From: Streptomyces sp. NRRL S-646
Lineage (GTDB): Bacteria; Actinomycetota; Actinomycetes; Streptomycetales; Streptomycetaceae
Assembly (NCBI RefSeq): GCF_000720765.1
Contig: NZ_JODC01000013.1
Location: forward strand, 310,001 to 374,000
DNA length: 64,000 nt
Reading direction: 5' to 3'
Both the position numbers and the translations under genes were made by a program. The notes under the pieces were generated by a model. The model saw nothing but the letters and a program-made list of their open reading frames with translations, did no database searches and was not told the origin of the DNA. Numbering within the stretch: position 1 is the stretch's first letter; the number at the start of each line of letters is the position of its first letter. Positions 53,188 to 62,851 of the stretch are shown here, piece after piece.

Positions 53188-54404
53188 TTACGCCTTGCCG
53201 GCCTCCTCGGTGAGCCGGGACACGAACCCGGCGACCGCCGTCTTCACGTCGTCGGCCGTCCACTCCAGGCCCGCGGCCCGGACGTACACCTCGGTGACGG
53301 CCAGACCCGGGCCCTTCGGGTCCCAGGCGTCCGCGAACAGGAGGGTGCCCGTCTCCTCTGCGTGCCGGACGGCGGCCTCCGCGAGGACGTCGGGGTCGTA
53401 CGGCAGCCAGACCTGGAACTCGTTGGTGTGCGGCACCTCGGGGTGGACGCGCATCCAGGGCACCCCGGCCGCCGCGAACCCCTCGCGCAGCGCATCGGCC
53501 ACCACGCGCGCGTGGGCGACGTACCCGGGCAGCCGGGGCAGCTCGCGCTCCAGCCCGGCGAGGGCCGACAGCACCGTCGGGAACTGCTGGAAGATCTGGC
53601 CGCCGTAGCGGTGCCGCCAGGTCTTCGCCTCGTCGACCAGGGTCTTCGGGCCCGCCAGTGCGGCGCCGCCGAAACCGTCGAGGGACTTGTAGAAGGACAC
53701 ATAGACGCTGTCCGCGAGGTCCGCGATCTCGTCCAGGGGGCGGCCGAAGTGGAGGGTGGACTCCCAAAGGCGTGCGCCGTCGAAGTGCACGACTGCGTCC
53801 CTTTCGCGGGCGGCCGCCACGACCTCGGTGAGTTCCTCCCAGGACGGCAGCACGAAACCGGCGTCCCTGAGGGGCAGTTCGAGCATCAACGCCCCGAAGG
53901 GCTCCTCGAAGTCGCGTACCTCGTCGGCGGTCGGCAGCTTGGGCCCGCTCGTCACCCGGACCGGACGCAACCCGCTGACCTGGCTGAACGCGTTCCGCTC
54001 GTGCACCTCGGGGTGGGCCAGGGCGTGCAGGGCGACGGTGGGGTTGCCGGTGCGGCCCGCCCAGCAGCGCAGCGCCACCTGCTGGGCCATCGTGCCCGTC
54101 GGGAAGAACGCGGCGGCCTCCTTGCCGAGCAGTCCGGTGACCTTCTCCTCCAGGGCCTCGACGACGCCGTTGCCGTACATGTCCGCCGGCTCGTCCAGGT
54201 CGTACAGATCCTGCGCGCCGTCCAGCAGCGCCAGGCGCCCCGGAGCGTGCCGAGGAAACCGGGGCGTGCGAGGACGCGCTCCGCGCTCCGGTGTGCGCCG
54301 ATGCGTCGCTTGCGGCGTCGCTTGCGCCGCTCTTCGTCTGATATCTGGTCTTCGTCCGATGTCGGGTCGGAGTGCCGCTCGACCTGCTGCGCCGCATCGC
54401 TCAT
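53188..54404 (-). pseudogene. Beta-eliminating lyase (threonine-aldolase-like) gene with a 1-bp frameshift
   Basis: Two frames together encode a fold type I PLP enzyme of about 405 residues. The N-terminal part (MSDAAQQVERHSDPT, then RKRRRKRRIGAHRSAERVLA and RPGFLGTLR) is in one frame; from LALLDGAQDLYDLDEPADMY the homology continues in another, with FFPTGTMAQQVALRCWAGRT, HFDGARLWES and VYVSFYKSLDGFGGAAL (PLP Lys). The frames meet at a G run on the minus strand (54238-54241), where one base seems missing. This could be a true mutation or a sequencing error; a shorter protein from an internal start would lack the N-terminal part. Confidence 0.8.
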
Positions 54405-54448
54405 GCCTCGGATCATGCCTGGCGCGGGTCCGGGCGAGCACTCGGATT

Positions 54449-54503
54449 TCCACAGGCTTTCCCCTGCGCCGGCGCCGTGGCGTAACCCACAGCCTGTGGA
54501 CAA
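54449..54503. promoter_or_regulatory. Divergent promoter region with a consensus DnaA box
   Basis: TGTGGACAA at 54495-54503 reads TTGTCCACA on the minus strand, the Streptomyces DnaA-box consensus. It is part of a 10-bp inverted repeat: TCCACAGGCT (54449-54458) and AGCCTGTGGA (54491-54500), separated by 32 bases. It lies between the PLP lyase gene and the DUF2520-panC-nad operon. Binding is a prediction. Confidence 0.5.
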
Positions 54504-54589
54504 CCGGACGCCCTTCGAACCGATCGCGTTAACATGACGAGAAATCGTCCGGTACCCGGAGCGGACTGGAACGGGAAGGCCGCCGTCGC

Positions 54590-55519
54590 GTGAGTACAAG
54601 CCAACAGCCAGACCCCAGGGACCGCCCCGCGCGGCTCACCGTAGGCGTCGTCGGCGCCGGTCGTGTGGGCCCCGCGCTGGCCGCCTCCCTCCAGCTCGCC
54701 GGGCACCGTCCGGTGGCCGTCTCCGGAGTCTCCGACGCCTCCAGGAGGCGCGCCGCGGAGATGCTCCCCGACGTGCCGATGGTGCCGCCCGCCGAGGTCC
54801 TGGAGCGCGCCGACCTGGTCCTGCTGACCGTCCCGGACGACACCCTGCCCGCCCTGGTGGAGGGGCTCGCCGAGACCGGTGCCGTACGGCCGGGGCAGCT
54901 GCTCGTGCACACCTCCGGGCGGTACGGCGCCAAGGTCCTGGATCCCGCCCTGCGCGCGGGTGCGCTGCCGCTGGCCCTGCATCCGGCGATGACGTTCACG
55001 GGCACGCATGTGGACGTCCAGCGCCTCGCCGGGTGCTCCTTCGGGGTCACGGCGCCCGAGCAGCTGCGGCTGGCCGCCGAGGCCCTCGTGATCGAGATGG
55101 GCGGCGAACCGGAGTGGATCGCCGAGGAGATGCGCCCGCTGTACCACGCGGCGCTCGCGCTCGGCGCGAACCACCTGGTCACGCTGGTCGCCCAGGCCAT
55201 GGAGCTGCTGCGCGAGGCAGGCGTCGCGGCCCCCGACCGGATGCTCGGCCCGCTGCTCGGCGCCGCCCTCGACAACGCCCTGCGCTCCGGCGACGCGGCC
55301 CTGACCGGCCCCGTCGCGCGCGGGGACGCCGGCACGGTCGCCGCGCACGTCGCAGAGCTGCGCAAGTACGCCCCGCAGACCGTCGCCGGCTATCTGGCGA
55401 TGGCCCGCGCGACCGCCGACCGCGCGCTCGCCCACGGGCTGCTGAAGCCGGAGCTCGCCGAGGACCTCCTCGGGGTACTCGCCACCGGGACCAACGGCGC
55501 CGAGGGAGACGCCCGATGA
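54590..55519 (+). CDS. Rossmann-like/DUF2520 oxidoreductase upstream of panC
   Basis: 309 residues. An N-terminal NAD(P)-binding Rossmann fold ([20 protein letters not shown]) resembles F420-dependent NADP oxidoreductase or ProC-type folds, and the C-terminal helical DUF2520 domain has [20 protein letters not shown] and [20 protein letters not shown]. It overlaps panC by four bases (ATGA) and is the first gene of the operon. Position suggests a pantothenate-pathway reductase, possibly ketopantoate reduction, but this is unproven. Start GTG 54590 with GGGAAGG upstream. Confidence 0.85.
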   Translation: MSTSQQPDPRDRPARLTVGVVGAGRVGPALAASLQLAGHRPVAVSGVSDASRRRAAEMLPDVPMVPPAEVLERADLVLLTVPDDTLPALVEGLAETGAVRPGQLLVHTSGRYGAKVLDPALRAGALPLALHPAMTFTGTHVDVQRLAGCSFGVTAPEQLRLAAEALVIEMGGEPEWIAEEMRPLYHAALALGANHLVTLVAQAMELLREAGVAAPDRMLGPLLGAALDNALRSGDAALTGPVARGDAGTVAAHVAELRKYAPQTVAGYLAMARATADRALAHGLLKPELAEDLLGVLATGTNGAEGDAR

Positions 55520-56517
55520 CCACCACGCTGCTGCGCACCGCCGACGAACTGCACGCACGCACGCGTACCGGCCGCCGCGCCGTGGTGATGACCATGGGCG
55601 CCCTGCACGAGGGCCACGCGACGCTGATCCGCACCGCGCGCGAGCTCGCCGGGCCGGACGGCGAGGTCGTCGTCACCGTCTTCGTGAACCCCCTGCAGTT
55701 CGGCGCGGGCGAGGACCTCGACCGCTACCCGCGCACCCTGGACACCGACCTCAAGCTCGCCGAACTGTCCGGCGCGGACGCCGTGTTCGCGCCCTCCGTG
55801 GACGAGGTCTACCCCGGCGGCGAACCCCAGGTCCGCATCACCGCGGGCCCCATGGGGACGCGTCTGGAGGGCGCATCGAGGCCCGGCCACTTCGACGGCA
55901 TGCTCACCGTCGTCGCCAAGCTGCTGCACCTCACCCGCCCCGACCTCGCCCTTTACGGCCAGAAGGACGCCCAGCAGCTCGCCCTGATCCGCCGCATGGT
56001 GCGGGACCTGAACTTCGGCGTGGAGATCGTCGGCGTGCCCACCGTGCGCGAGGAGGACGGCCTCGCCCTCTCCAGCCGCAACCGCTACCTCTCGCCCGAA
56101 CAGCGGCGCACGGCGCTCAGCCTCTCCCGCGCGCTGTTCGCGGGCAGCGACCGGCACGCGGCCCAGGAGGCGCTGCGCGCACGGGCCCGCGAAGTGCCCG
56201 CCACGCACGCGCGCGCCGAGGCGCTCAGCGCCATAGGGGAGTCCCGCGCGGCCGCCGACGCGCACGCCGTCGCGAAGGCACTCCCGGGTGCCCCGACGGC
56301 CGTCCGCGCGGCCGCCCGGCTGATCCTCGACGATGCAGCGCGGCTGTCGCCGCCGCTCGAACTGGACTATCTGGCCCTCGTCGACCCGTCCGACTTCACC
56401 GAGATCGACGACGACTTCACCGGCGAGGCCGTCCTCGCCGTCGCCGCCAGGGTCGGGACGACCCGCCTGATCGACAACATCCCACTCGTATTCGGAACCC
56501 CCGGAGCCGCCTCGTGA
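55516..56517 (+). CDS. panC: Pantothenate synthetase
   Basis: 333 residues. [20 protein letters not shown] (HxGH), [39 protein letters not shown] and [19 protein letters not shown] (the KMSKS-like region) are intact. It condenses pantoate and beta-alanine. The C-terminus is somewhat longer than in E. coli (283 residues). Start overlaps the DUF2520 gene; nadB overlaps its end (GTGA). Confidence 0.95.
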   Translation: MTTTLLRTADELHARTRTGRRAVVMTMGALHEGHATLIRTARELAGPDGEVVVTVFVNPLQFGAGEDLDRYPRTLDTDLKLAELSGADAVFAPSVDEVYPGGEPQVRITAGPMGTRLEGASRPGHFDGMLTVVAKLLHLTRPDLALYGQKDAQQLALIRRMVRDLNFGVEIVGVPTVREEDGLALSSRNRYLSPEQRRTALSLSRALFAGSDRHAAQEALRARAREVPATHARAEALSAIGESRAAADAHAVAKALPGAPTAVRAAARLILDDAARLSPPLELDYLALVDPSDFTEIDDDFTGEAVLAVAARVGTTRLIDNIPLVFGTPGAAS

Positions 56518-58235
56518 CCAGCACAGGCATACGACTGCACGCGCCCGCCCCCGGGTGGTCCATCGCCGCGGACGTGGTGGTCGTCGGCTCCGGCGTCGCC
56601 GGCCTCACCGCCGCCCTGCGCTGCGAGGCCGCCGGCCTGAAGACGGTCGTGGTCACCAAGGCCCGCCTCGACGACGGCTCCACCCGCTGGGCGCAGGGCG
56701 GCATCGCCGCCGCCCTCGGCGAGGGCGACACCCCCGAACAGCACCTGGACGACACCCTGGTGGCGGGCGCAGGCCTGTGCGACGAGGCCGCCGTACGCAT
56801 CCTCGTCACCGAGGGCCCGGACGCCGTGCGCCGCCTCATCGCGACCGGCGCGCACTTCGACGAGTCCGAAGAGGGCGACCTGCAGCTCACCCGCGAGGGC
56901 GGCCACCACCGCCGGCGCATCGCGCACGCCGGTGGCGACGCGACCGGCGCGGAGATCTCCCGGGCGCTCGTCGAGGCGGCACGAGCGCGTGGTGTGCGCA
57001 TGATCGAGAACGCGCTCGTGCTGGACCTGCTGACGGATCCCGACGGCCGCACGGCGGGCGTGAGCCTGCACGTCATGGGCGAGGGCCAGCACGACGGCGT
57101 GGGCGCCGTGCACGCCCCCTCGGTCGTCCTCGCGACCGGCGGCATGGGCCAGGTGTTCTCCGCGACCACCAACCCCTCGGTGTCCACCGGCGACGGCGTG
57201 GCGCTCGCCCTGCGCGCGGGCGCGGAGGTCTCCGACCTGGAGTTCGTGCAGTTCCACCCCACGGTGTTGTTCCTGGGCGCCGGCGCGGAGGGCCAGCAGC
57301 CCCTGGTCTCCGAGGCCGTGCGGGGCGAGGGCGCGCACCTGGTCGACGCCGACGGCGTGCGCTTCATGCTGGGCCGGCACGAACTGGCCGAGCTCGCCCC
57401 CCGGGACATCGTCGCCAAGGGCATCATGCGCCGCATGCAGGAGCAGGACGCCGGGCACATGTTCCTGGACGCCCGGCACTTCGGCGCCGACATGTGGGAG
57501 CACCGCTTCCCGACGATCCTCGCCGCCTGCCGCGCCCACGGCATCGACCCGGTCACCGATCCCATCCCGATCGCCCCGGCGGCCCACTACGCCTCCGGCG
57601 GCGTCCGCACGGACTCCCAGGGCCGCACGACCGTCCCCGGCCTGTACGCGTGCGGAGAGGTCGCCTGCACCGGCGTGCACGGCGCCAACCGCCTCGCCTC
57701 CAACTCGCTCCTCGAAGGCCTCGTCTACGCCGAGCGCATCGCGGAGGACATCGTCGCCGCGCACGCGGAGAACGGTCTCCACGCGCGCGTGCCCGAACCG
57801 GTCGAGCACCCCGAGGTGCCCGCGCACCCGCTCCTCGCCCCCGAGGACCGTTTCGCGATCCAGCGGATCATGACGGACGGAGCGGGCGTCCTGCGCTCCG
57901 GCGACTCCCTGGCCAAGGCCGCCGAACAGCTCCAGCAGCTGCACACCGAGGCCCGCGACGCCCTCGACGAGAACGGCAAGACGTCCGAGCCCGGCGTCGA
58001 CACCTGGGAGGCCACCAACCTCCTGTGCGTGGCCCGCGTCCTGGTCGCCGCCGCCCTGCTGCGCGAGGAGACCCGCGGCTGCCACTGGCGCGAGGACCGC
58101 GCCGAGCGCGACGACACCGCGTGGCGGCGCCACATCGTCGTACGGCTCAATCCCGACCGGACGCTGGCCGTACACACCACGGACACCCCAGACTTCCCCC
58201 CGACCCGGCAGCAGCACCGTCCCCAGGAGCAGTGA
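56514..58235 (+). CDS. nadB: L-aspartate oxidase
   Basis: 573 residues. FAD-binding [20 protein letters not shown] at the N-terminus, [32 protein letters not shown] and [20 protein letters not shown] later. It oxidises aspartate to iminoaspartate, first step of NAD synthesis with NadA. No nadA is in the window. Overlaps panC by four bases and nadC closely follows. Confidence 0.95.
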   Translation: MTSTGIRLHAPAPGWSIAADVVVVGSGVAGLTAALRCEAAGLKTVVVTKARLDDGSTRWAQGGIAAALGEGDTPEQHLDDTLVAGAGLCDEAAVRILVTEGPDAVRRLIATGAHFDESEEGDLQLTREGGHHRRRIAHAGGDATGAEISRALVEAARARGVRMIENALVLDLLTDPDGRTAGVSLHVMGEGQHDGVGAVHAPSVVLATGGMGQVFSATTNPSVSTGDGVALALRAGAEVSDLEFVQFHPTVLFLGAGAEGQQPLVSEAVRGEGAHLVDADGVRFMLGRHELAELAPRDIVAKGIMRRMQEQDAGHMFLDARHFGADMWEHRFPTILAACRAHGIDPVTDPIPIAPAAHYASGGVRTDSQGRTTVPGLYACGEVACTGVHGANRLASNSLLEGLVYAERIAEDIVAAHAENGLHARVPEPVEHPEVPAHPLLAPEDRFAIQRIMTDGAGVLRSGDSLAKAAEQLQQLHTEARDALDENGKTSEPGVDTWEATNLLCVARVLVAAALLREETRGCHWREDRAERDDTAWRRHIVVRLNPDRTLAVHTTDTPDFPPTRQQHRPQEQ

Positions 58236-58240
58236 CAGAA

Positions 58241-59218
58241 GTGAGCACCCCCGACCTTCCCCTCGCCTCGACCGGAGGCTGCGGCGACGGCTGTGCCTGT
58301 GGCGCTGAAGCCGACGCGGAGTACCTGGAGTGCGGGCTCGACCCCGCGCTCGCGCAGCTCCTGGCCGACGCCGGACTCGACCCCGTGGAGGTCGAGGACA
58401 TCGCCAATCTCGCCATCCAGGAGGACCTCGACCACGGTGTGGACGTGACGACCGTCGCGACCATCCCCGAGGAGGCCGTCGCCACCGCCGACTTCACCGC
58501 GCGCGAGGCGGGCGTCGTGGCCGGCCTCAGGGTCGCCGAAGCGGTGATCTCGGTGGTCTGCACGGACGAGTTCGAGGTCGAGCGGCACGTCGAGGACGGC
58601 GACCGGGTGGCGGCCGGGCAGAAGCTCCTGTCGGTCACCACGCGCACCCGTGACCTGCTCACCGCCGAGCGCAGCGCGCTCAACCTGGTGTGCCGTCTGT
58701 CGGGCATCGCGACCGCCACGCGCGCGTGGACGGACCTTCTCGAGGGCACGAAGGCACGCGTGCGTGACACCCGCAAGACGACGCCTGGGCTGCGCTCCCT
58801 GGAGAAGTACGCGGTCCGCTGCGGCGGCGGCGTCAACCACCGCATGTCGCTGTCGGACGCGGCCCTGGTCAAGGACAACCACGTGGTCGCCGCGGGCGGT
58901 GTCGCGCAGGCCTTCAAGGCCGTACGGGAGGCCTTCCCGGACGTCCCGATCGAGGTCGAGGTCGACACGCTGCACCAGCTGCGCGAGGTCGTGGACGCCG
59001 GCGCCGACCTGATCCTCCTGGACAACTTCACGCCCGGCGAGTGCGAGGAGGCGGTGGCCCTCGTGCACGGCCGTGCAGCCCTGGAGGCGTCGGGCCGGCT
59101 CACCCTGGAGAACGCGAAGGCGTACGCCGACACCGGGGTCGACTACCTCGCCGTAGGAGCCCTGACCCACTCCTCGCCGATCCTCGACATCGGCCTCGAC
59201 CTGCGAGCGGCGGAGTAG
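58241..59218 (+). CDS. nadC: Quinolinate phosphoribosyltransferase with N-terminal Cys cluster
   Basis: 325 residues. DTRKTTPGLRSLEKYAVRCG, NHRMSLSDAALVKDNHVVAA, EVEVDTLHQLREVVDAGADL and DYLAVGALTHSSPILDIGLD are QAPRTase motifs. An extra N-terminal segment of about 20 residues contains GGCGDGCACGAEADAEYLEC, with four Cys. The enzyme makes nicotinate mononucleotide. GTG 58241 follows AGGAG by 11 bases; GTG 58232 overlapping the nadB stop is an alternative. Confidence 0.95.
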   Translation: MSTPDLPLASTGGCGDGCACGAEADAEYLECGLDPALAQLLADAGLDPVEVEDIANLAIQEDLDHGVDVTTVATIPEEAVATADFTAREAGVVAGLRVAEAVISVVCTDEFEVERHVEDGDRVAAGQKLLSVTTRTRDLLTAERSALNLVCRLSGIATATRAWTDLLEGTKARVRDTRKTTPGLRSLEKYAVRCGGGVNHRMSLSDAALVKDNHVVAAGGVAQAFKAVREAFPDVPIEVEVDTLHQLREVVDAGADLILLDNFTPGECEEAVALVHGRAALEASGRLTLENAKAYADTGVDYLAVGALTHSSPILDIGLDLRAAE

Positions 59219-59227
59219 GTACCGGCC

Positions 59228-60025
59228 ATGCTGCTGACGATCGACGTAGGGAACACGCACACCGTCCTGGGTCTCTTCGACGGGGACGACATCGTCGAGC
59301 ACTGGCGCATCTCCACCGACGCGCGCCGCACGGCGGACGAGCTGGCGGTGCTGCTGCAGGGCCTGATGGGCATGCACCCGCTGCTCGGCGACGAACTGGG
59401 CGACGGCATCGACGGGATCGCGATCTGCGCGACCGTGCCGTCCGTGCTGCACGAGCTGCGTGAGGTGACGCGCCGGTACTACGGCGACGTGCCCGCGGTG
59501 CTGGTGGAGCCGGGCGTGAAGACGGGCGTGCCGATCCTGACCGACAACCCCAAGGAGGTCGGCGCCGACCGCATCATCAATGCGGTGGCGGCGGTCGAGC
59601 TGTACGGCGGCCCGGCGATCGTCGTGGACTTCGGTACGGCCACGACGTTCGACGCCGTCTCCGCGCGCGGGGAGTACATCGGCGGCGTCATCGCGCCCGG
59701 TATCGAGATCTCCGTCGAGGCGCTCGGCGTGCGGGGTGCACAGCTGCGGAAGATCGAGGTGGCCCGGCCGCGGAGCGTGATCGGCAAGAACACGGTCGAG
59801 GCGATGCAGTCCGGGATCATCTACGGGTTCGCCGGACAGGTCGACGGGGTCGTGAGCCGCATGGCGCGGGAGCTGGCGGAGGACCCGGACGACGTGACGG
59901 TGATCGCGACCGGCGGGCTGGCACCGATGGTGCTGGGCGAGTCGTCGGTGATCGACGAGCACGAGCCCTGGCTGACCCTGGTCGGGCTGCGGCTGGTGTA
60001 CGAGCGGAACGTGGCGCGCATGTGA
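59228..60025 (+). CDS. coaX: Type III pantothenate kinase
   Basis: 265 residues. MLLTIDVGNTHTVLGLFDGD at the N-terminus, TGVPILTDNPKEVGADRIIN, IVVDFGTATTFDAVSARGEY and GGVIAPGIEISVEALGVRGA are CoaX motifs (ASKHA fold). It phosphorylates pantothenate and is not inhibited by CoA. Fits the operon: panC product is its substrate. ATG nine bases after nadC stop. Confidence 0.95.
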   Translation: MLLTIDVGNTHTVLGLFDGDDIVEHWRISTDARRTADELAVLLQGLMGMHPLLGDELGDGIDGIAICATVPSVLHELREVTRRYYGDVPAVLVEPGVKTGVPILTDNPKEVGADRIINAVAAVELYGGPAIVVDFGTATTFDAVSARGEYIGGVIAPGIEISVEALGVRGAQLRKIEVARPRSVIGKNTVEAMQSGIIYGFAGQVDGVVSRMARELAEDPDDVTVIATGGLAPMVLGESSVIDEHEPWLTLVGLRLVYERNVARM

Positions 60026-60124
60026 GGCCGGCCTCACGGCCCAACCGGGTGGCTCGGCCACGCCACACCCACCCCCTATTGCGAAATATGTCGAATTTGT
60101 CTGATTAGCGCGTATCGTCGCCGC

Positions 60125-60814
60125 ATGCCCACGCCATACGGATCACGCGGCGGCATGGCGTTCGGCGTGGAGGAGCTGCGTGTGCTCCGCCGCGCCCTCG
60201 CCCTCGCCCTTCAGCCAGGCCCCACTCCTGCCGGGGACGTCCAGGACTGCCTCCGCCTCGCCGAGTCGCTCGACGAGGCGATGCGCGAGGGCGCCAGACT
60301 GCGTGCCTTCCTGGTGGCCGACCTCGCGCGCTACCGCGCCGCCCTGCCCGGAACCACCGCCGACTACCTCGTCCTCCTCGAGGAGGCGCTGGGCGCCGGG
60401 TACCGCCCGGACCCCGACGACCTCGCCGCCCTCCGGGCGCTGCGCGGCAACCCGGCCGCCTCCGTCCTGCTGGGCCGCTGCCGGATGCTCGCCGAGCAGG
60501 ACGTACGCGCCCGCCTCACGCGCGACCCGGCCCGCGCGGCAGCCCCGACCGTCCCTGCCGCCCGCAACCGCCTCACGGCCCTCCAGGGCGGCCTCAAGGG
60601 CGCCGGTGAGCATCTCGGGCCGGACGTCGAGCGGGACCCCGCCAGGAAGCCCGAGAAGAAGCCCGCCGAGAAGCCGGCCGCACCCAAGCCGGCCCCCGCG
60701 CCGGCCGCCCCGAAACCGGCCCGTCCGATCCCCACCCCGGGCGAGGTCTTCCCGCGCCGCAAGCCGACCCCGCCGTCCGGCTCCAACCCGCCCCGGCACC
60801 TCGCCGCCGGCTGA
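60125..60814 (+). CDS. Conserved-looking hypothetical protein with Lys/Pro/Ala-rich tail
   Basis: 229 residues. The N-terminal half is helical (FGVEELRVLRRALALALQPG, LRAFLVADLARYRAALPGTT, GTTADYLVLLEEALGAGYRP) and the C-terminal 80 residues are low-complexity (PEKKPAEKPAAPKPAPAPA). Not assigned to a named family. A -10-like TATCGT ends seven bases before the ATG, suggesting leaderless mRNA. It follows coaX by 99 bases. Confidence 0.7.
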   Translation: MPTPYGSRGGMAFGVEELRVLRRALALALQPGPTPAGDVQDCLRLAESLDEAMREGARLRAFLVADLARYRAALPGTTADYLVLLEEALGAGYRPDPDDLAALRALRGNPAASVLLGRCRMLAEQDVRARLTRDPARAAAPTVPAARNRLTALQGGLKGAGEHLGPDVERDPARKPEKKPAEKPAAPKPAPAPAAPKPARPIPTPGEVFPRRKPTPPSGSNPPRHLAAG

Positions 60815-60887
60815 CCGGGCCCGAACCGTCCGGAACCACCCCAACCCCGCCCCGCCCGCCCCGCCACCCCGTGGCTACCCTGGACGC

Positions 60888-61067
60888 ATGGACTACGTCT
60901 CCGCGCTTGTGCCCCCGGTCGTCATGGCCGTGTTCTTCATCGGCGTGATCAGGGTGATCGTGAAGACCCAGGGCGGGGCCAACAAGGCCAAGGAGGACGC
61001 GGCCGTCGACGCCGCCATCGCGCACGCGGAGGGGGCCCGGCAGGGCCCCGCCAGGACCGACGGCTGA
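60888..61067 (+). CDS. Small single-span membrane protein
   Basis: 59 residues with one hydrophobic helix at 6-25 (ALVPPVVMAVFFIGVIRVIV) and a hydrophilic charged tail (AKEDAAVDAAIAHAEGAR). Conserved in position next to the BlaI gene as I recall; function unknown. Confidence 0.75.
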   Translation: MDYVSALVPPVVMAVFFIGVIRVIVKTQGGANKAKEDAAVDAAIAHAEGARQGPARTDG

Positions 61068-61211
61068 GTTCCTCCCCGACGACGCCCCATCGGCGTACGG
61101 CTCCCGCGCGTGCCCGCGCCTTCGAGCCGTACGCCCCTTTTGTTGCCGTTTGACAGTGAAAGTGCCCGTCCGGGGCGCCAATGGGGAGTTCTCCCACTAT
61201 TGTGCTGAGGT

Positions 61212-61655
61212 GTGCCTCGCCCATTGGGAGAACTCGAAGACGCGGTCATGACGCGGGTGTGGAAGTGGAACCGCCCGGTGACCGTTCGAGAAGTCCTGGA
61301 AGACCTTCAGCAGGAACGGTCCATCGCGTACACCACGGTGATGACCGTTTTGGACAATCTCCATCAGAAGGGCTGGGTACGCCGCGAGGCGGAAGGCCGG
61401 GCCTATCGATATGAGGCGGTCTCCACCAGGGCCGCCTACGCGGCCGCTCTGATGAACGACGCCTGGTCGCAGAGCGACAACCCCGCAGCCGCTCTCGTCG
61501 CCTTCTTCGGGATGATGAGCGATGAACAGCGAGGGGCCCTCAGTGACGCCGTGCGCATCGTCCAAGGGCCGGAAACACCCGAAGCGGCCCCGGATACCGG
61601 CAGCGATACCGCCGGCGAGAACCCCGGGTCGGCACAGGAGGACGACGGGCGATAG
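61212..61655 (+). CDS. BlaI/MecI/CopY-type transcriptional repressor
   Basis: 147 residues. A winged helix spans about 3-80 (LGELEDAVMTRVWKWNRPVT, TVMTVLDNLHQKGWVRREAE, GRAYRYEAVSTRAAYAA), followed by a short dimerisation helix and an acidic tail. No BlaR/MecR-like M56 sensor peptidase is next to it, unlike in beta-lactam resistance operons. A short inverted repeat GGGAGTTCTCCC lies at 61185-61196 upstream and could be its operator. GTG start at 61212. Confidence 0.88.
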   Translation: MPRPLGELEDAVMTRVWKWNRPVTVREVLEDLQQERSIAYTTVMTVLDNLHQKGWVRREAEGRAYRYEAVSTRAAYAAALMNDAWSQSDNPAAALVAFFGMMSDEQRGALSDAVRIVQGPETPEAAPDTGSDTAGENPGSAQEDDGR

Positions 61656-61664
61656 CGTCCGCTC

Positions 61665-62216
61665 ATGTCAGCAGAGAGTCCCGAAGGTCCCGAAGGCCCC
61701 GAAGTCAGCGCTAAAGCCATCACTGTCCGGCGGGCCCGCACCAGCGATGTCCCGGCCGTGCGCCGTCTCCTTGACACGTACGTACGCGGCCGCATCCTGC
61801 TCGACAAAGCGACGGTGACCCTTTACGAGGACATCCAGGAGTTCTGGGTCGCCGAACGCGACGACAACGCCGAGGTGGTCGGCTGCGGCGCGCTGCACGT
61901 GATGTGGGAAGACCTCGCGGAAGTCCGCACTCTCGCGGTGAAGCCCGGCCTGAAGGGCGCCGGTGTCGGGCACCAGTTGCTGGAGAAGTTGCTGCACACC
62001 GCGCGCTGGCTGGGCGTTCGTCGCGTTTTCTGTCTGACCTTCGAAGTGGACTTCTTCGCCAAGCACGGCTTCGTCGAGATCGGCGAGACACCTGTCGACA
62101 CCGATGTCTACGCGGAGCTACTGCGTTCCTATGACGAAGGCGTAGCAGAGTTCCTGGGTCTCGAACGGGTGAAACCGAACACCTTGGGCAACAGCCGGAT
62201 GCTTCTGCATCTGTGA
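61665..62216 (+). CDS. GNAT amino-acid N-acetyltransferase (ArgA-like)
   Basis: 183 residues. GNAT fold: ITVRRARTSDVPAVRRLLDT, then VVGCGALHVMWEDLAEVRTL, AVKPGLKGAGVGHQLLEKLL (acetyl-CoA loop) and VFCLTFEVDFFAKHGFVEIG. Matches stand-alone N-acetylglutamate synthase of actinobacteria. Nine bases after the BlaI gene, so possibly cotranscribed. The N-terminus is a Glu/Gly/Pro repeat. Confidence 0.88.
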   Translation: MSAESPEGPEGPEVSAKAITVRRARTSDVPAVRRLLDTYVRGRILLDKATVTLYEDIQEFWVAERDDNAEVVGCGALHVMWEDLAEVRTLAVKPGLKGAGVGHQLLEKLLHTARWLGVRRVFCLTFEVDFFAKHGFVEIGETPVDTDVYAELLRSYDEGVAEFLGLERVKPNTLGNSRMLLHL

Positions 62217-62342
62217 TCGCCGATCACCGAGACGTATTCCGTCGCCGTTGCCCCGGTTCCCTATGTCCGAAACGCGTATGTTTCCGGACGGAGTGGCTCT
62301 CTGCCCGGCAGTCGGCCCCGCACGGCGTCTCGCGCTCGGTCT

Positions 62343-62423
62343 CTCGCTCAGTCTCTCCAAGGGGTTTGTGTTTTTCCCTCAAAAGCGGTTTGCTTTCCGA
62401 CGTACTGCAGTACTGCATATAAC
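62343..62423 (+). promoter_or_regulatory. A/T-enriched leader of lsr2
   Basis: The gap 62217-62489 has no gene. It contains direct C/T repeats (TCTCGCTC types, 62328-62357), an A/T-rich run (TTTGTGTTTTTCCCTCAAAA, near 62363-62384), a 12-bp palindrome TGCAGTACTGCA (62405-62416) and a -10-like TATAAC (62418-62423). Such A/T-rich DNA suits Lsr2 binding, so autoregulation is likely. The -35 is not clear. Confidence 0.5.
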
Positions 62424-62489
62424 AGGGGACGGCGAAACGGCGGACGCCGCAGGCCCCCGGCCCTCGAGTTATGGATGAAAGGAAATCCG

Positions 62490-62825
62490 GTGGCACAGAA
62501 GGTTCAGGTCCTTCTTGTCGATGACATCGACGGCGGCGAGGCGGATGAGACCGTCACGTTCGCGTTGGACGGCAAGACTTACGAGATCGATCTCACGACT
62601 GCCAATGCGGACAAGCTCCGTGGCCTTCTCGAGCCTTACGTGAAGGGTGGTCGTCGTACCGGAGGCCGCGCTTCGGGCGGCCGCGGAAAGGCCCGTGCCG
62701 CTTCCGGTGGCAGCCAGGACACCGCGCAGATCCGCGCATGGGCGAAGGAGAACGGTTACGAGGTCAACGACCGCGGCCGCGTCCCCGCGTCCATCCGCGA
62801 GGCCTACGAGAAGGCCAACGCCTGA
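62490..62825 (+). CDS. lsr2: Nucleoid-associated protein Lsr2
   Basis: 111 residues. VQVLLVDDIDGGEADETVTF and ALDGKTYEIDLTTANADKLR form the dimerisation domain; the C-terminal DNA-binding domain has IRAWAKENGYEVNDRGRVPA with the RGR AT-hook-like motif. It silences A/T-rich and acquired DNA. GTG 62490 is chosen for GAAAGGA upstream and homology. Tail to tail with the SCO3374-family gene. Confidence 0.95.
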   Translation: MAQKVQVLLVDDIDGGEADETVTFALDGKTYEIDLTTANADKLRGLLEPYVKGGRRTGGRASGGRGKARAASGGSQDTAQIRAWAKENGYEVNDRGRVPASIREAYEKANA

Positions 62826-62851
62826 TCGCTGGTCCACGGCAGATCGCTGGT

